A stretch of DNA of 64,000 nt, taken from positions 1 to 64,000 of the forward strand of contig JACKAO010000010.1 of the NCBI GenBank assembly GCA_020635035.1, given 5' to 3'. A program made the position numbers and the translations under genes. Positions 1 through 12,357 of this stretch are shown piece by piece. The notes beneath the pieces were generated by a model. It made no database searches. It was not told where the DNA came from and saw nothing but the letters and a program-made list of their open reading frames with translations. Origin of the DNA: Calditrichia bacterium. Its GTDB lineage: Bacteria > Calditrichota > Calditrichia > Calditrichales > J004. Positions within the stretch are counted from its first letter, which is position 1; each line of letters begins with the position of its first letter.

Positions 1-1
1 T

Positions 2-1189
<1,188 letters not shown>

Positions 1190-1214
1190 TTTTTACACTC
1201 CTTCAGGCAACAGT

Positions 1215-3302
1215 TTACTTTTCTGTACTTTGTGATTTTTCTATTATTTCTTTAGCAATACTCTCAGGTACTTTTTCGTAGTGAGAAAATTGCATTGAAT
1301 AAATTGCGCGTCCCTGTGTAATTGATCTTAATACAGTGGCGTAGCCGAACATTTCACTTAATGCGACATGTCCACTTACCACCTGGGCATCTTTTCTTGG
1401 AAGAATACCGGATATTTTACCACGGCGGGAGTTTAAGTCACCAATCACATCACCCATATATTCTTCAGGAACAACGACTTCAATTGAGAATACTGGCTCA
1501 AGAAGAACCGGACCAGCCTTTTTTGCACCATTTTGCAGTGCCATTGATCCTGCCACCTTGAAAGCCATTTCACTGGAATCCACATCATGATATGAGCCAT
1601 CAAATAACCTGACCTTTACATCTTCCAGTGGATATCCGGCAAGAACACCATTCTTTAGCGCACCTTCAATACCTTGCTTAACAGGATTGATGTATTCACG
1701 TGGAATTACACCTCCAACAATATTATCAACAAATTCAAATCCTTTACCCGGTTCATTCGGCTCAAGCTCAATAAGACAGTGCCCATACTGGCCACGACCA
1801 CCTGACTGTCTTACAAATTTGCCTTCTGCTTCAACCTTTTTAGTAATTGTTTCCTTATATGAAACCTGGGGCTTACCAACATTTGCACCAACTTTAAACT
1901 CTCGCAAAAGTCGGTCAACAATAATTTCAAGATGAAGCTCACCCATCCCGCTAATAATAGTCTGACCTGTGTCTTCATCAGTTTTTACATGAAATGTCGG
2001 ATCTTCATCTGCAAGTTTTACAAGAGATTGACTCAATTTATCCTGATCTGCTTTTGTTTTTGGCTCAACAGCAACAGAAATAACAGGTTCCGGAAAATGC
2101 ATGGACTCCAGGACAATCTGGTTTGATTCATCACAAAGAGTATCGCCGGTGCGTGTATTCTTTAAGCCAACAACAGCTGCAATATCACCTGTAGAAACCA
2201 TATCAATATCTTCTCTGTGATTTGCGTGCATCTGCAGTAAACGGCCAACCCGTTCTTTCTTACCACTTACCGAATTATAGATATATGATCCGGCAGATAT
2301 TTTTCCGGAATACACTCTAAAAAATGTTAAACGTCCTACATACGGATCAACCATAACCTTAAATGCAAGCGCAGAAAATGGCTCTTCATTATTCGGCTTA
2401 CGTGATATTTCTTTTTCCGTATGGGGGTGCAAGCCATCAACATCTCCTTTATCTTCAGGAGAAGGAAGATAATCAATGACACCGTCCAACAGTCGTTGAA
2501 CACCTTTGTTTTTGAAAGCTGATCCGCAAAAAACTGGTGTAAACTTTAGGTCAAGAGTTGCTTTACGAATCGCACGTTTTAATTCTTCTTCAGAAATATC
2601 TTCACCTTCAAGATATTTCATCATTACTTCTTCATCATATTCAGATACTGCTTCTAAAATTTCATTGCGATATTCGGTTGCTTTAGCAATCAGATCATTC
2701 GGAATGTCTGCTTCTTCGAATAAAGCACCTAATGAACTGTCATTATAAAGCACTGCTCTCATTTTTACCAGATCAATAAGTCCAGTAAACAATTCACCTT
2801 CGCCTATCGGGATTTGCAAGGGCACCGGATTGGCACCTAAGCGTTCTTTCATCATGGTCAATACATTGTAAAAGTCTGCACCAACACGGTCCATTTTATT
2901 TACAAATGCAATACGCGGAACATTATATTTATCAGCCTGACGCCATACTGTTTCCGATTGTGGTTCAACACCACCAACCGCACAAAACAAAGCTACTGAG
3001 CCATCTAAAACACGCAGAGAGCGCTCAACTTCAACCGTAAAATCCACATGACCTGGAGTATCAATTATATTGATTACATAGTTACGCCACTGTGCTGTAG
3101 TAGCAGCTGAAGTAATTGTAATACCACGTTCTTTTTCCTGCTCCATCCAGTCCATTGTTGCGGCACCGTCATGAACTTCACCCATTCGGTGCAAACGTCC
3201 GGTATAAAACAGAATACGTTCTGTGGTCGTTGTTTTACCGGCATCAATATGAGCCATGATGCCAATATTTCTTAATTTGTCTAGTTTAACTTTCGTTGCC
3301 AT
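1215..3302 (-). CDS. fusA: Elongation factor G
   Basis: Translocation GTPase of the ribosome. At 695 residues it has the usual length. The P-loop AHIDAGKT lies at residues 17-24, followed by the DTPGHVDF switch II motif near residue 88 and the NKMD motif; domains II to V follow, ending in a normal EF-G C terminus. ATG start with a GGAG about 12 nt upstream. It lies between rpsG (18 nt away) and tuf (25 nt away), the classical str operon order rpsL-rpsG-fusA-tuf. Confidence 0.98.
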   Translation of the reverse strand: MATKVKLDKLRNIGIMAHIDAGKTTTTERILFYTGRLHRMGEVHDGAATMDWMEQEKERGITITSAATTAQWRNYVINIIDTPGHVDFTVEVERSLRVLDGSVALFCAVGGVEPQSETVWRQADKYNVPRIAFVNKMDRVGADFYNVLTMMKERLGANPVPLQIPIGEGELFTGLIDLVKMRAVLYNDSSLGALFEEADIPNDLIAKATEYRNEILEAVSEYDEEVMMKYLEGEDISEEELKRAIRKATLDLKFTPVFCGSAFKNKGVQRLLDGVIDYLPSPEDKGDVDGLHPHTEKEISRKPNNEEPFSALAFKVMVDPYVGRLTFFRVYSGKISAGSYIYNSVSGKKERVGRLLQMHANHREDIDMVSTGDIAAVVGLKNTRTGDTLCDESNQIVLESMHFPEPVISVAVEPKTKADQDKLSQSLVKLADEDPTFHVKTDEDTGQTIISGMGELHLEIIVDRLLREFKVGANVGKPQVSYKETITKKVEAEGKFVRQSGGRGQYGHCLIELEPNEPGKGFEFVDNIVGGVIPREYINPVKQGIEGALKNGVLAGYPLEDVKVRLFDGSYHDVDSSEMAFKVAGSMALQNGAKKAGPVLLEPVFSIEVVVPEEYMGDVIGDLNSRRGKISGILPRKDAQVVSGHVALSEMFGYATVLRSITQGRAIYSMQFSHYEKVPESIAKEIIEKSQSTEK

Positions 3303-3320
3303 TTCTAAATTCTTGCTCCA

Positions 3321-3788
3321 CTACCATCTAAAATGTGCGAAGGCTTTGTTAGCTTCAGCCATTTTATGCGTATCTTCTCTTTTCTTAACACTTGTGCCTT
3401 CATTTTTATAGGCAGCCATAAATTCTGCGGCTAGTCTCTCTGCCATAGTTTTTTCACTGCGTAGACGCGAATATCTTATCAACCAGCGAATTGCCAATGC
3501 CTGCTTTCTTGTATCACGTACTTCAACAGGAACCTGATAAGTTGCACCACCAACACGACGCGATTTCACTTCCAGCAGCGGAGCAACATTTTCCATGGCC
3601 TTTTTAAAGACATCGATCGGCGACTTTTTCATTTTATCTTCGATAATATCCATGGCAGCATAAAAAAGCGTTTCAGCAACACTTTTTTTACCATCATAAA
3701 GTAAACCGTTTATAAATTTAGCCACTACTAGATCTTTATATTTAGGATCTGGTAATATTACTCGTTTTGGTGGCCTTCTTCTACGCAT
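3321..3788 (-). CDS. rpsG: 30S ribosomal protein S7
   Basis: Primary 16S rRNA-binding protein that nucleates the 30S head. The 155-residue protein begins MRRRRPPKR and carries the conserved GGATYQVPVEV segment near residue 80 and the C-terminal KREDTHKMAEANKAFAHFRW end typical of bacterial S7. ATG start with GGAG 8 nt upstream. Second gene of the str operon, 25 nt after rpsL. In other bacteria S7 represses this operon post-transcriptionally; I did not identify such a site here. Confidence 0.98.
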   Translation of the reverse strand: MRRRRPPKRVILPDPKYKDLVVAKFINGLLYDGKKSVAETLFYAAMDIIEDKMKKSPIDVFKKAMENVAPLLEVKSRRVGGATYQVPVEVRDTRKQALAIRWLIRYSRLRSEKTMAERLAAEFMAAYKNEGTSVKKREDTHKMAEANKAFAHFRW

Positions 3789-3813
3789 ATTATTAACTCC
3801 ACTAATTCTTTAA

Positions 3814-4188
3814 TTAACTTTTTGGCCGTTTTGTGCCGTATTTTGACCTGCTCTGCTTGCGATCCTGAACACCAGTTGTATCAAGTGTCCCTCTAACAAT
3901 GTGATAACGCACACCTGGCAAATCCTTAACACGACCACCACGAATAAGCACTATTGAGTGTTCCTGAAGATTATGACCTTCACCAGGAATATATGCTGTA
4001 ACCTCAATGGCATTCGTCAAACGAACACGCGCAACCTTACGTAAAGCAGAATTCGGCTTTTTGGGCGTTGTTGTGTAAACACGCGTACATACTCCCCGTT
4101 TTTGCGGGCAAGCTCCCAATGCCGGGGCTTTGTTCTTTTTAAGTAAGCTTTTTCTACCTTTACGTATCAACTGATTAATCGTTGGCAC
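3814..4188 (-). CDS. rpsL: 30S ribosomal protein S12, GTG start
   Basis: Decoding-centre protein of the 30S subunit. The open frame extends to 4227, but homology to S12 begins at PTINQLIRKG, immediately after a GTG preceded by GGAGG (6 nt spacing), so I place the start at 4188, giving the usual 124 residues. The TTPKKPNSALRK loop keeps the lysines (43 and 44 counting the start) whose replacement gives streptomycin resistance, so the wild-type sensitive form is present. It lies 65 nt after rpoC, so the str operon directly follows the rpoBC genes. Confidence 0.96.
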   Translation of the reverse strand: MPTINQLIRKGRKSLLKKNKAPALGACPQKRGVCTRVYTTTPKKPNSALRKVARVRLTNAIEVTAYIPGEGHNLQEHSIVLIRGGRVKDLPGVRYHIVRGTLDTTGVQDRKQSRSKYGTKRPKS

Positions 4189-4253
4189 TTTCAACCTCCA
4201 AAATGTTGCAGAACGGTAATATAACAAAAGTTTTTACACCGCACAATAGAAAT

Positions 4254-7200
4254 TTATTCACTTTTTTCTGTTTCTTCAATCTCTGGTTCATCATTAGCTT
4301 CAGAAGTACCTATTTCATCCACTGTTTCAATCTGCATCCGCATGTCATCATACTTTGAAAGACCTGTTCCTGCTGGGATTAGATGCCCCATAATAACATT
4401 TTCTTTCAATCCGATGAGTTCGTCTTCTTTACCTGAAGTAGCAGCATCAGTCAGCACCTGTGTGGTTTCCTGGAATGAAGCAGCAGAAATAAAACTCTTT
4501 GTCGTTAATGCTGCCTGTGTTATTCCCAGTAACAGTGGAGTAAAACTTGCCGGACGAGCCGGACGGAATTTCACTGGTTCTTTCTTAGCTTTTTTCAGAT
4601 CTTTATTAATACTGTCAACGTTCTTTTTATCTGATATCTGTCCTTCACGGAATAAAGAATCTCCCGGATCTTCAATTACAATTTTATTTGCAATGCGTGC
4701 ATTTTCATCAAAGAAATCACTTTTATGAACCTGATCACCATCAAGGAATCTTGTATCACCTGAATCTTTAACACGCACTTTTTGAAGCATTTGACGAACA
4801 ATAACACCGATATGTTTATCATTAATTTTTACACCCTGAAGACGATAAACTTCCTGGATTTCATTCACAAGATATTCCTGAACCTTTCCAGGTCCTTTAA
4901 TATTGAGAATGTCATCCGGAGAAATTGCTCCATCCGTTAAACGTTCTCCAGCTTCCACAAAATCATTTTCATGCACAAGAATATGAACACCATGCGATAC
5001 GGAATACTTTTTTGTTTCCATGTCAGATTCAACGATCAGTTCACGAACCCCGCGCTTAATGGCACCAAATTTTACATAACCATCAATCTCACTAACAACT
5101 GCCCGTTCTTTTGGCTGACGTGATTCAAACAATTCTGCCACACGGGGTAAACCGCCTGTAATATCCCGGGATTTACCAAATTCACGTGGAATTTTCACCA
5201 TAACATCACCGGCATGTACTTTATCGTCGTGGGCCACTTGTAAAAATGATTTTACAGGAATAATAAACTGTCCGATCCTTTCACCCTGCTCGTTCAGAAT
5301 GTGAATTTGTGGATTCAGATTTTTGTTACGTGATTCAATAACGACACGTTGTTTACGTCCTGTTTGTTCATCAAGTTCTTCACGATAAGTCTGATTTTCG
5401 ATTAAATCTTTAAATTCAATAATACCTGATTTGTCAGCGACAATTACCGATGAATAGGGATCCCATTCAAATAGATTATGCCCTTTTTTAACAGGCTCTT
5501 CATCAGAAACATTTAACGTTGAACCATAGGGTATATTATATGTTGAAATTGGTCTGTTATCGGAATCAAGTATTTCAATTTTACCATTTCTACCGGTAAG
5601 AATTGTATTTCCAGCTTTGTTTACAACTGATTTAAGATTAATAAGACGAACTTTACCATCTGCTTTTGATTCAACACTGGATTCCGACGCAATATGTGCT
5701 GCTGTACCACCAATGTGGAAAGTACGCAGTGTTAGCTGTGTACCAGGTTCCCCAATACTTTGCGCAGCCATTACACCAACAGCTTCACCAACTCCTACCA
5801 TATTTCCGGTTGCAAGATTTCTTCCATAACACATTGCACAAATACCTTGACGGGTTTCACAGGTTAATTCTGTCCTTACCCTTACTGTATTTAATAATGA
5901 TGCATGAACCTTACTTGCGATTTTTTCATCAATAAGTTCATTTCTTTTACAGTAGACTTCACCACTCTCAGGGTCTACAATATCCATTGCAGCGACACGT
6001 CCCATGATACGTTCAGACAATGGTTCAATAATTTCTTCTCCTTCTTTCAGGTCAGAAACATCAATTCCAAGAATTGTACCACAGTCAATCTCCGTTACAA
6101 TTACATCCTGTGCCACATCCACCAAACGACGGGTAAGGTAACCGGCATCAGCCGTTTTCAGAGCTGTATCTGCTAAACCTTTACGTGCACCGTGAGTTGA
6201 TATGAAGTACTCAATAACCGAAAGTCCTTCAAGGAAGTTTGCGGTAATAGGATTCTCAATGATTTCACCTGTTTGACCGGTCAGCGTTTTTTGTGGTTTT
6301 GCCATCAAACCACGCATACCTGCCAACTGGCGAATCTGCTCTTTACTACCACGCGCACCAGAATCGGACATCATATATAAAGGATTAAATCCGTATCTGT
6401 TTGTTTTTAATTGACTGAACATGGTTTCAGCAACAATTGAAGTTGTACGCGTCCATACGTCAATGATTTTATTATAACGTTCACCATCGGTAATAAAACC
6501 CTGCTCATACTGAGCAACGATCTCATCAACTTCGTCCTGAGCTTCCTGAACCATATTTGCCTTGGCATCAGAAACAACTATATCAGAAAGGCCAACAGAT
6601 GCACCGGATTTCATTGCAAAAGTAAAACCAAGATTTTTTAAATTATCCAGGAACTCGGCACAAACTTTATTACCGCACTCACGATAGGTAAGAGATATGA
6701 TCTCCGATATGGATTTTTTAGAAAGAATTTCATTGATAAATCCAATTTCATCAGGAACGATCTGATTAAAAATGACACGCCCTGTTGTTGTATCAATAAG
6801 TTTATCTTTAAAACGGATTTTGATACGCGCATGCAGAGATACTTTCTCTGAGTTGTACGCGCTTATTAATTCTTTCGCTGATGAAAAAACCATACCCTGA
6901 CCCGGTACATCCGGCATCATTTTAGTAAGATAATAACATCCTAAAACAATATCCTGGCTGGGAACCGCAATAGGCTTGCCACTGGCAGGCGATAAAATAT
7001 TATGACTCGCCAGCATTAAAAATTTTGTTTCAACCTGGGCTTCATAAGACAGCGGAATATGGACAGCCATCTGGTCACCATCAAAGTCGGCATTAAAAGC
7101 CGCACAAACTAATGGATGAATACGCAGAGCTTTTCCTTCGATCAGCACCGGCTGAAAAGCCTGAATACCTAATCTGTGCAAAGTAGGTGCGCGGTTTAAG

Positions 7201-8495
7201 AGTACCGGATGATCTTCAATGATTTCTTCAAGAATATCCCAAACTTCGGGTCCGCGACGCTCAACCAATTTTTTTGCACTCTTTACTGTTTTTACATAGC
7301 GGCGTTCAACTAATTTACGAATGATAAATGGTTTAAAGAGCTCAATTGCCATATCTTTCGGCAAACCGCATTCATGAAGATTTAATTCGGGACCGACAAC
7401 AATAACTGAACGACCTGAATAATCCACGCGTTTTCCTAAAAGATTCTGACGGAAGCGCCCTTGTTTACCTTTAAGCATATCAGACAAGGATTTAAGCGGA
7501 CGATCACCATCTGAACGCATTGCCGCAGAACGTTTGGAGTTATCAAAGAGTGAATCAACCGACTCCTGAAGCATACGTTTTTCGTTACGCAAAATCACTT
7601 CCGGTGCTTTGATTTCCAATAATTTTTTCAGACGATTATTTCTGATAATTACACGGCGATAAAGGTCATTTAAATCACTGGTTGCAAAACGTCCACCTTC
7701 TAAAGGTACTAATGGCCGCAGTTCAGGCGGAATAACAGGAATAACATCCAGAACCATCCATTCCGGACGATTGCGATATTCGGTGTTCTTTTCTTTAACC
7801 CTGAACGACTCAATAACTTTAAGGCGTTTAAGGGCTTCAAGGCGTTTCTGCTCTGATGTTTCTGTTTTAACCGCTTTTCTTAATTGCAATGCCTGATCTT
7901 CAATATCAATCATTTTCAGCAACTGATGAATGGCTTCTCCACCAATTTTTGCAACAAATTTATCCGGATCATCATCCATCAACTCATCATTAGCTTCACC
8001 ATGAGCATCAAGCTGGTTAAAAAATTCTTCTTCGTTTATCAGTTCTTTAAATTTTAAATCGCTCTTGCCGGGATTAACGACCACATAGTTTTCATAATAA
8101 ATGATCTTTTCCAATTCCTTCGGTGATATATCCAACAGATAACCAATTTTGGATGGTAAAGATCTGAAAAACCAAATATGGACAACCGGAACTGCGAGAG
8201 AAATATGACCCATGCGTTCACGACGCACTGATTTTTGTGTAACTTCAACACCACAGCGATCACAAATAATACCTTTGTAGCGTATTCTTTTGTATTTACC
8301 GCAATGACATTCCCAGTCCTTTACAGGGCCAAATATCTTTTCGCAAAAGAGCCCATCCTTTTCAGGTTTAAAAGATCGATAGTTAATGGTTTCCGGCTTT
8401 GTCACTTCACCATATGATTTTTCAAGAATATCATTAGGCGATGCCAGACCAATTATTATCTTACTAAATTTGTTAGGGCTTCTTTTTATTTGCAA
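4254..8495 (-). CDS. rpoC: RNA polymerase subunit beta prime, TTG start
   Basis: Largest catalytic subunit of RNA polymerase. It is 1413 residues, normal for a bacterium with a single unsplit subunit. The N-terminal zinc-binding cysteines are visible in CHCGKYKRIRYKGIICDRCG (about residues 63-82), and the Mg-binding NADFDGDQ active-site loop lies near residue 467. The second zinc site is present around CETRQGICAMCYGRNL. The start is TTG, supported by AAGGAG 7 nt upstream and by MQIKRSPNKF aligning with the normal N terminus. Follows rpoB by 42 nt. Confidence 0.98.
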   Translation of the reverse strand: MQIKRSPNKFSKIIIGLASPNDILEKSYGEVTKPETINYRSFKPEKDGLFCEKIFGPVKDWECHCGKYKRIRYKGIICDRCGVEVTQKSVRRERMGHISLAVPVVHIWFFRSLPSKIGYLLDISPKELEKIIYYENYVVVNPGKSDLKFKELINEEEFFNQLDAHGEANDELMDDDPDKFVAKIGGEAIHQLLKMIDIEDQALQLRKAVKTETSEQKRLEALKRLKVIESFRVKEKNTEYRNRPEWMVLDVIPVIPPELRPLVPLEGGRFATSDLNDLYRRVIIRNNRLKKLLEIKAPEVILRNEKRMLQESVDSLFDNSKRSAAMRSDGDRPLKSLSDMLKGKQGRFRQNLLGKRVDYSGRSVIVVGPELNLHECGLPKDMAIELFKPFIIRKLVERRYVKTVKSAKKLVERRGPEVWDILEEIIEDHPVLLNRAPTLHRLGIQAFQPVLIEGKALRIHPLVCAAFNADFDGDQMAVHIPLSYEAQVETKFLMLASHNILSPASGKPIAVPSQDIVLGCYYLTKMMPDVPGQGMVFSSAKELISAYNSEKVSLHARIKIRFKDKLIDTTTGRVIFNQIVPDEIGFINEILSKKSISEIISLTYRECGNKVCAEFLDNLKNLGFTFAMKSGASVGLSDIVVSDAKANMVQEAQDEVDEIVAQYEQGFITDGERYNKIIDVWTRTTSIVAETMFSQLKTNRYGFNPLYMMSDSGARGSKEQIRQLAGMRGLMAKPQKTLTGQTGEIIENPITANFLEGLSVIEYFISTHGARKGLADTALKTADAGYLTRRLVDVAQDVIVTEIDCGTILGIDVSDLKEGEEIIEPLSERIMGRVAAMDIVDPESGEVYCKRNELIDEKIASKVHASLLNTVRVRTELTCETRQGICAMCYGRNLATGNMVGVGEAVGVMAAQSIGEPGTQLTLRTFHIGGTAAHIASESSVESKADGKVRLINLKSVVNKAGNTILTGRNGKIEILDSDNRPISTYNIPYGSTLNVSDEEPVKKGHNLFEWDPYSSVIVADKSGIIEFKDLIENQTYREELDEQTGRKQRVVIESRNKNLNPQIHILNEQGERIGQFIIPVKSFLQVAHDDKVHAGDVMVKIPREFGKSRDITGGLPRVAELFESRQPKERAVVSEIDGYVKFGAIKRGVRELIVESDMETKKYSVSHGVHILVHENDFVEAGERLTDGAISPDDILNIKGPGKVQEYLVNEIQEVYRLQGVKINDKHIGVIVRQMLQKVRVKDSGDTRFLDGDQVHKSDFFDENARIANKIVIEDPGDSLFREGQISDKKNVDSINKDLKKAKKEPVKFRPARPASFTPLLLGITQAALTTKSFISAASFQETTQVLTDAATSGKEDELIGLKENVIMGHLIPAGTGLSKYDDMRMQIETVDEIGTSEANDEPEIEETEKSE

Positions 8496-8537
8496 AGCAA
8501 TGCTCCTTTGATTCTAATTATTTAGAAACTATTGTTA

Positions 8538-11500
8538 TCAGTCCAGTCTTACTTTAAGACCCAGACCCTGAAGCTCTCTTACCAGAACGTTAAATGATTC
8601 CGGTGTTCCCGGATCCGGCAAGTTTTCGCCTTTTACAATAGCTTCGTAAGTTTTGGAACGACCAGTTACATCATCACTCTTAACAGTTAATATTTCCTGA
8701 AGAGTATATGCAGCGCCATAAGCTTCAAGTGCCCAAACTTCCATTTCTCCAAAACGCTGACCACCAAACTGTGCTTTACCACCAAGCGGCTGCTGTGTAA
8801 TTAAAGAGTATGGTCCTATTGAGCGGGCATGAATCTTATCATCAACCAAATGTGACAATTTCAGCATGTAAATCATACCAACAGTCACTTCCTGGTCAAA
8901 ACGCTCGCCTGTACGGCCGTCAAAAAGATGAATTTTACCCTTTTCAGGAAGCCCGGCCTGTTTCAATTCTTCAACTATTTCAGCCATTGTGGCCCCGTCA
9001 AAAACGGGTGTCGAATATTTTTTGCCAAGCTTATGACCTGCCCATCCAAGAGTAGTCTCAAAAATCTGCCCAAGGTTCATACGGGAAGGTACACCCAGCG
9101 GGTTCAGCACGATATCAACCGGCGTTCCGTCATGCAGGAATGGCATATCTTCAATAGGTACTACCTTTGAAACAACACCTTTATTACCATGACGACCAGC
9201 CATTTTATCACCAACTGCCAGTTTACGTTTTTCAGCAATGTAAACTTTGGCAAGCTGAACGATTCCCGGAGGTAACTCATCTCCAACCATTACTTTATGC
9301 TTTTCACGTTTCAGATCATTGTCTATATCGGCCATAACCTGGCGATAATCTGCATAGATCTGACGCACAAAAGTATTTTTTGGATCTTCTTCGAACCATG
9401 TCGAATTAATATCCAGGTTTTGAACATCAATTTTTGAAAAAGTTGATGCATCAATTTTTGTTTTTGCTTTTATCGCAACTTTTCCGTCCACCATTTTAAT
9501 AGCGTCACATGTCATACCATTAAAATGTTCAGAAAGGTTTTCTGCGAGTTTTTTAACAACATTTTTGCGTTGTGACTCTGCCTCGAGCTCCAGCTTTTCA
9601 ACCAGCTTCTTTTCTTCCTTTTTAGAAGAAGCGTCTTTCCGTTTGCGCGAGAACAGGCGTGTTGCCACAACAACACCTTTCATTCCAGGTGGAGCTTTCA
9701 ACGAAGCATCTTTTACATCACCAGCTTTAGAACCAAAAATTGCTTTAAGAAGTTTTTCTTCAGGTGTCGGATCGGTTTCACCTTTTGGAGTAACTTTACC
9801 AATAATAATATCTCCGGCATTAACCTCCGCACCAACTCTTACGATACCATTTTCATCCAAATCTTTTGTCGCTTCTTCGCTGACATTTGGAATTTCACGG
9901 GTAAGCTCTTCTTCACCACGCTTGGTATCACGAACCTGAAGTTCAAATTCTTCAATATGTACAGAAGTGTAAACATCATCACGAACGATGCGTTCACTGA
10001 TAATAATAGCATCTTCAAAGTTGTAACCCATCCACGGCATGAATGCCACAAGTATGTTACGTCCGAGTGCTAATTCACCATTATCTGTTGCACAGCCATC
10101 AGCCAGGATTTGCCCTTTCTTAACACGCTCACCAACACTGATAAGCGGGCGTTGATTGATACAGGTATCCTGGTTGGTTCTTCTGAATTTTTGCAGTTCG
10201 TAAACTATTTCTGTTGTTTCACTTAACAGTCTTTCTTTACCGGAAGTCGCTTTTATCGGCGTATCCAGTTTCAAAACTATTTTTTCTGAATCAACATAGG
10301 AAATTTCACCGTCTTCTGATGCGATGATCAAAGTACCTGAGTCGATTGCAACACGGCTCTCAACACCTGTACCTACAATTGGCGAATCAGGTATTAATAA
10401 TGGTACAGCCTGACGCTGCATGTTAGAACCCATCAATGCGCGGTTAGCATCATCATGTTCCAGAAATGGAATTAAAGAAGCGGCCGGCGAAACGATCTGA
10501 TTTGTTGCAACGTCCATATAGTCCAGTTCATCTGGAGCTACAACGGGAAAATCACCTTTAAAACGTGCTTTTACCTTGTCACGTTTAAAATTACCTTTTT
10601 CATCAACAGGTGCATTTACCTGAGCAATTGTAAAATCATCTTCTTCTGTGGCAGAAAGAAAACTGATTTCCTGGGTAACAATTCCATTTTTAACTTTTCT
10701 GTATGGTGTCTCAATAAAACCAAATGGATTTATTTTTGCATGAACACATAGTGAAGAAATCAAACCAATATTTGGCCCTTCAGGAGTTTCAACAGGGCAC
10801 AAACGTCCGTAGTGAGTATAATGAACGTCTCGTACTTCAAAGCCAGCGCGCTCACGTGTTAAACCACCAGGGCCAAGGGCAGAGAGTCTTCTCTTATGAG
10901 TCAGCTCCGATAAAGGATTGGTCTGATCCATAAACTGAGAAAGCTGAGAAGTACCAAAAAAAGTATTGATCACAGAAGACATCGTACGCGCGTTTACAAG
11001 ATCCTGCGGAGTCAGTTTATCTGAATCACCAATATTCATTCTTTCTTTGATTGTTCTTGCCATGCGTGAAAGACCAAGGCTGAATTGTGCAGCAAGCTGT
11101 TCACCTACAGTACGAACTCTTCTGTTTCCAAGATGGTCAATATCATCCGTTGCTCTTACACCATTCCTGAGATCAAGCAGATATTTAATAATAGCTATTA
11201 TATCTTCGCGTGTTAAAACAGTTGTATCATAAGGAATATCCAGATGCAGTTTTTTATTGATTCTGTAACGACCAACAGCACCCATATCATATCTTTTTTC
11301 ATTGAAGAACATACGTTCAATCAATGCACGGGCTGTTTCAATATCCGGTGGTTCACCGGAACGAAGCTGCCTGTATATTGCTTCAATAGATTCTTCATCC
11401 GTACTGGTTGAATCCTTGCGCAATGTATTTAGAATGATATTGGGAGAATTTGCATCACCTGGACGAGCAATTTTAACCTTTTTAACACCAACTTCAAGGC

Positions 11501-12314
11501 ACTGATTAAACATATCTTCTGTTATATCTTTACCTTGTTCAGCAACCACTTCACCAGTCTGGGTGTCAACAACATCTGCAGCAAGCATTTGCCCGATCAA
11601 TGTGGGCATCGTTTCGAGAGAAATCGCAACTTCATCCACGCTGTCAAAAAGACCAAGTATCTCTTCATTTTGTGAAAAACCGATCGCTCTAAGCAGCATT
11701 GTTACCGGAAACTTCTTTTTTCTGTCGATATAAACGAACATAACATCGTTAACATCTGTTGTAAACTCCACCCATGAACCACGGAACGGAATAATACGGG
11801 CAGAAAAAAGCGGGGTGCCGTTCGGATGCAATGTTTCAGAGAAAAACACACCTGGTGAACGGTGTAACTGACTTACAACAACACGTTCGGCACCATTAAT
11901 AATAAAGGTGCCGCGTTCAGTCATGTAAGGCATATTTCCTAGATAAACATCCTGTTCAATAAATTCGGTGAAGTTATCTGTTTCACCTGTTGAATCTTTA
12001 ATAGCCAGACGCATTTTAGCTTTGATTGGAATTGCAAAACTAACACCACGTTCCTGGCATTCACGAACAGAGTATTTCGGTTTATCAAGGTAAAAGTCTA
12101 CAAACTGCAGTTCAAAATTTCCCGCACTGTCAGAGATTGGGAAAATATTATTGAATACAGAATACAGACCTTCATTTTTCCTCTTATCCGGATCAGACGA
12201 AACCTGCATAAACGATTCAAACGACTTCGTCTGGATTTCCAAAAGATTTGGATAATCCATTGCTGGCGCAATCCGCATAAAAGAATGTCTTTTAAAAGAA
12301 GTCTTTTCTTTCAA
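8538..12314 (-). CDS. rpoB: RNA polymerase subunit beta, TTG start
   Basis: Second catalytic subunit of RNA polymerase, 1258 residues. The rifampicin-pocket region (TSQLSQFMDQTNPLSELTHK and the following RRLSALGPGG) keeps the Asp, His and Ser residues of the sensitive form. C-terminal motifs for beta-prime docking (KAQFGGQRFGEMEVWALEAY) are intact. The start is TTG preceded by AGAGGA with about 5 nt spacing; the next in-frame Met is 13 residues in and has no better ribosome site. It lies between rplL and rpoC, the universal order. Confidence 0.98.
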   Translation of the reverse strand: MKEKTSFKRHSFMRIAPAMDYPNLLEIQTKSFESFMQVSSDPDKRKNEGLYSVFNNIFPISDSAGNFELQFVDFYLDKPKYSVRECQERGVSFAIPIKAKMRLAIKDSTGETDNFTEFIEQDVYLGNMPYMTERGTFIINGAERVVVSQLHRSPGVFFSETLHPNGTPLFSARIIPFRGSWVEFTTDVNDVMFVYIDRKKKFPVTMLLRAIGFSQNEEILGLFDSVDEVAISLETMPTLIGQMLAADVVDTQTGEVVAEQGKDITEDMFNQCLEVGVKKVKIARPGDANSPNIILNTLRKDSTSTDEESIEAIYRQLRSGEPPDIETARALIERMFFNEKRYDMGAVGRYRINKKLHLDIPYDTTVLTREDIIAIIKYLLDLRNGVRATDDIDHLGNRRVRTVGEQLAAQFSLGLSRMARTIKERMNIGDSDKLTPQDLVNARTMSSVINTFFGTSQLSQFMDQTNPLSELTHKRRLSALGPGGLTRERAGFEVRDVHYTHYGRLCPVETPEGPNIGLISSLCVHAKINPFGFIETPYRKVKNGIVTQEISFLSATEEDDFTIAQVNAPVDEKGNFKRDKVKARFKGDFPVVAPDELDYMDVATNQIVSPAASLIPFLEHDDANRALMGSNMQRQAVPLLIPDSPIVGTGVESRVAIDSGTLIIASEDGEISYVDSEKIVLKLDTPIKATSGKERLLSETTEIVYELQKFRRTNQDTCINQRPLISVGERVKKGQILADGCATDNGELALGRNILVAFMPWMGYNFEDAIIISERIVRDDVYTSVHIEEFELQVRDTKRGEEELTREIPNVSEEATKDLDENGIVRVGAEVNAGDIIIGKVTPKGETDPTPEEKLLKAIFGSKAGDVKDASLKAPPGMKGVVVATRLFSRKRKDASSKKEEKKLVEKLELEAESQRKNVVKKLAENLSEHFNGMTCDAIKMVDGKVAIKAKTKIDASTFSKIDVQNLDINSTWFEEDPKNTFVRQIYADYRQVMADIDNDLKREKHKVMVGDELPPGIVQLAKVYIAEKRKLAVGDKMAGRHGNKGVVSKVVPIEDMPFLHDGTPVDIVLNPLGVPSRMNLGQIFETTLGWAGHKLGKKYSTPVFDGATMAEIVEELKQAGLPEKGKIHLFDGRTGERFDQEVTVGMIYMLKLSHLVDDKIHARSIGPYSLITQQPLGGKAQFGGQRFGEMEVWALEAYGAAYTLQEILTVKSDDVTGRSKTYEAIVKGENLPDPGTPESFNVLVRELQGLGLKVRLD

Positions 12315-12357
12315 AGAATCCTCTTTCTTTTTTAATACAAGGTTTAGTTAAAAGGAA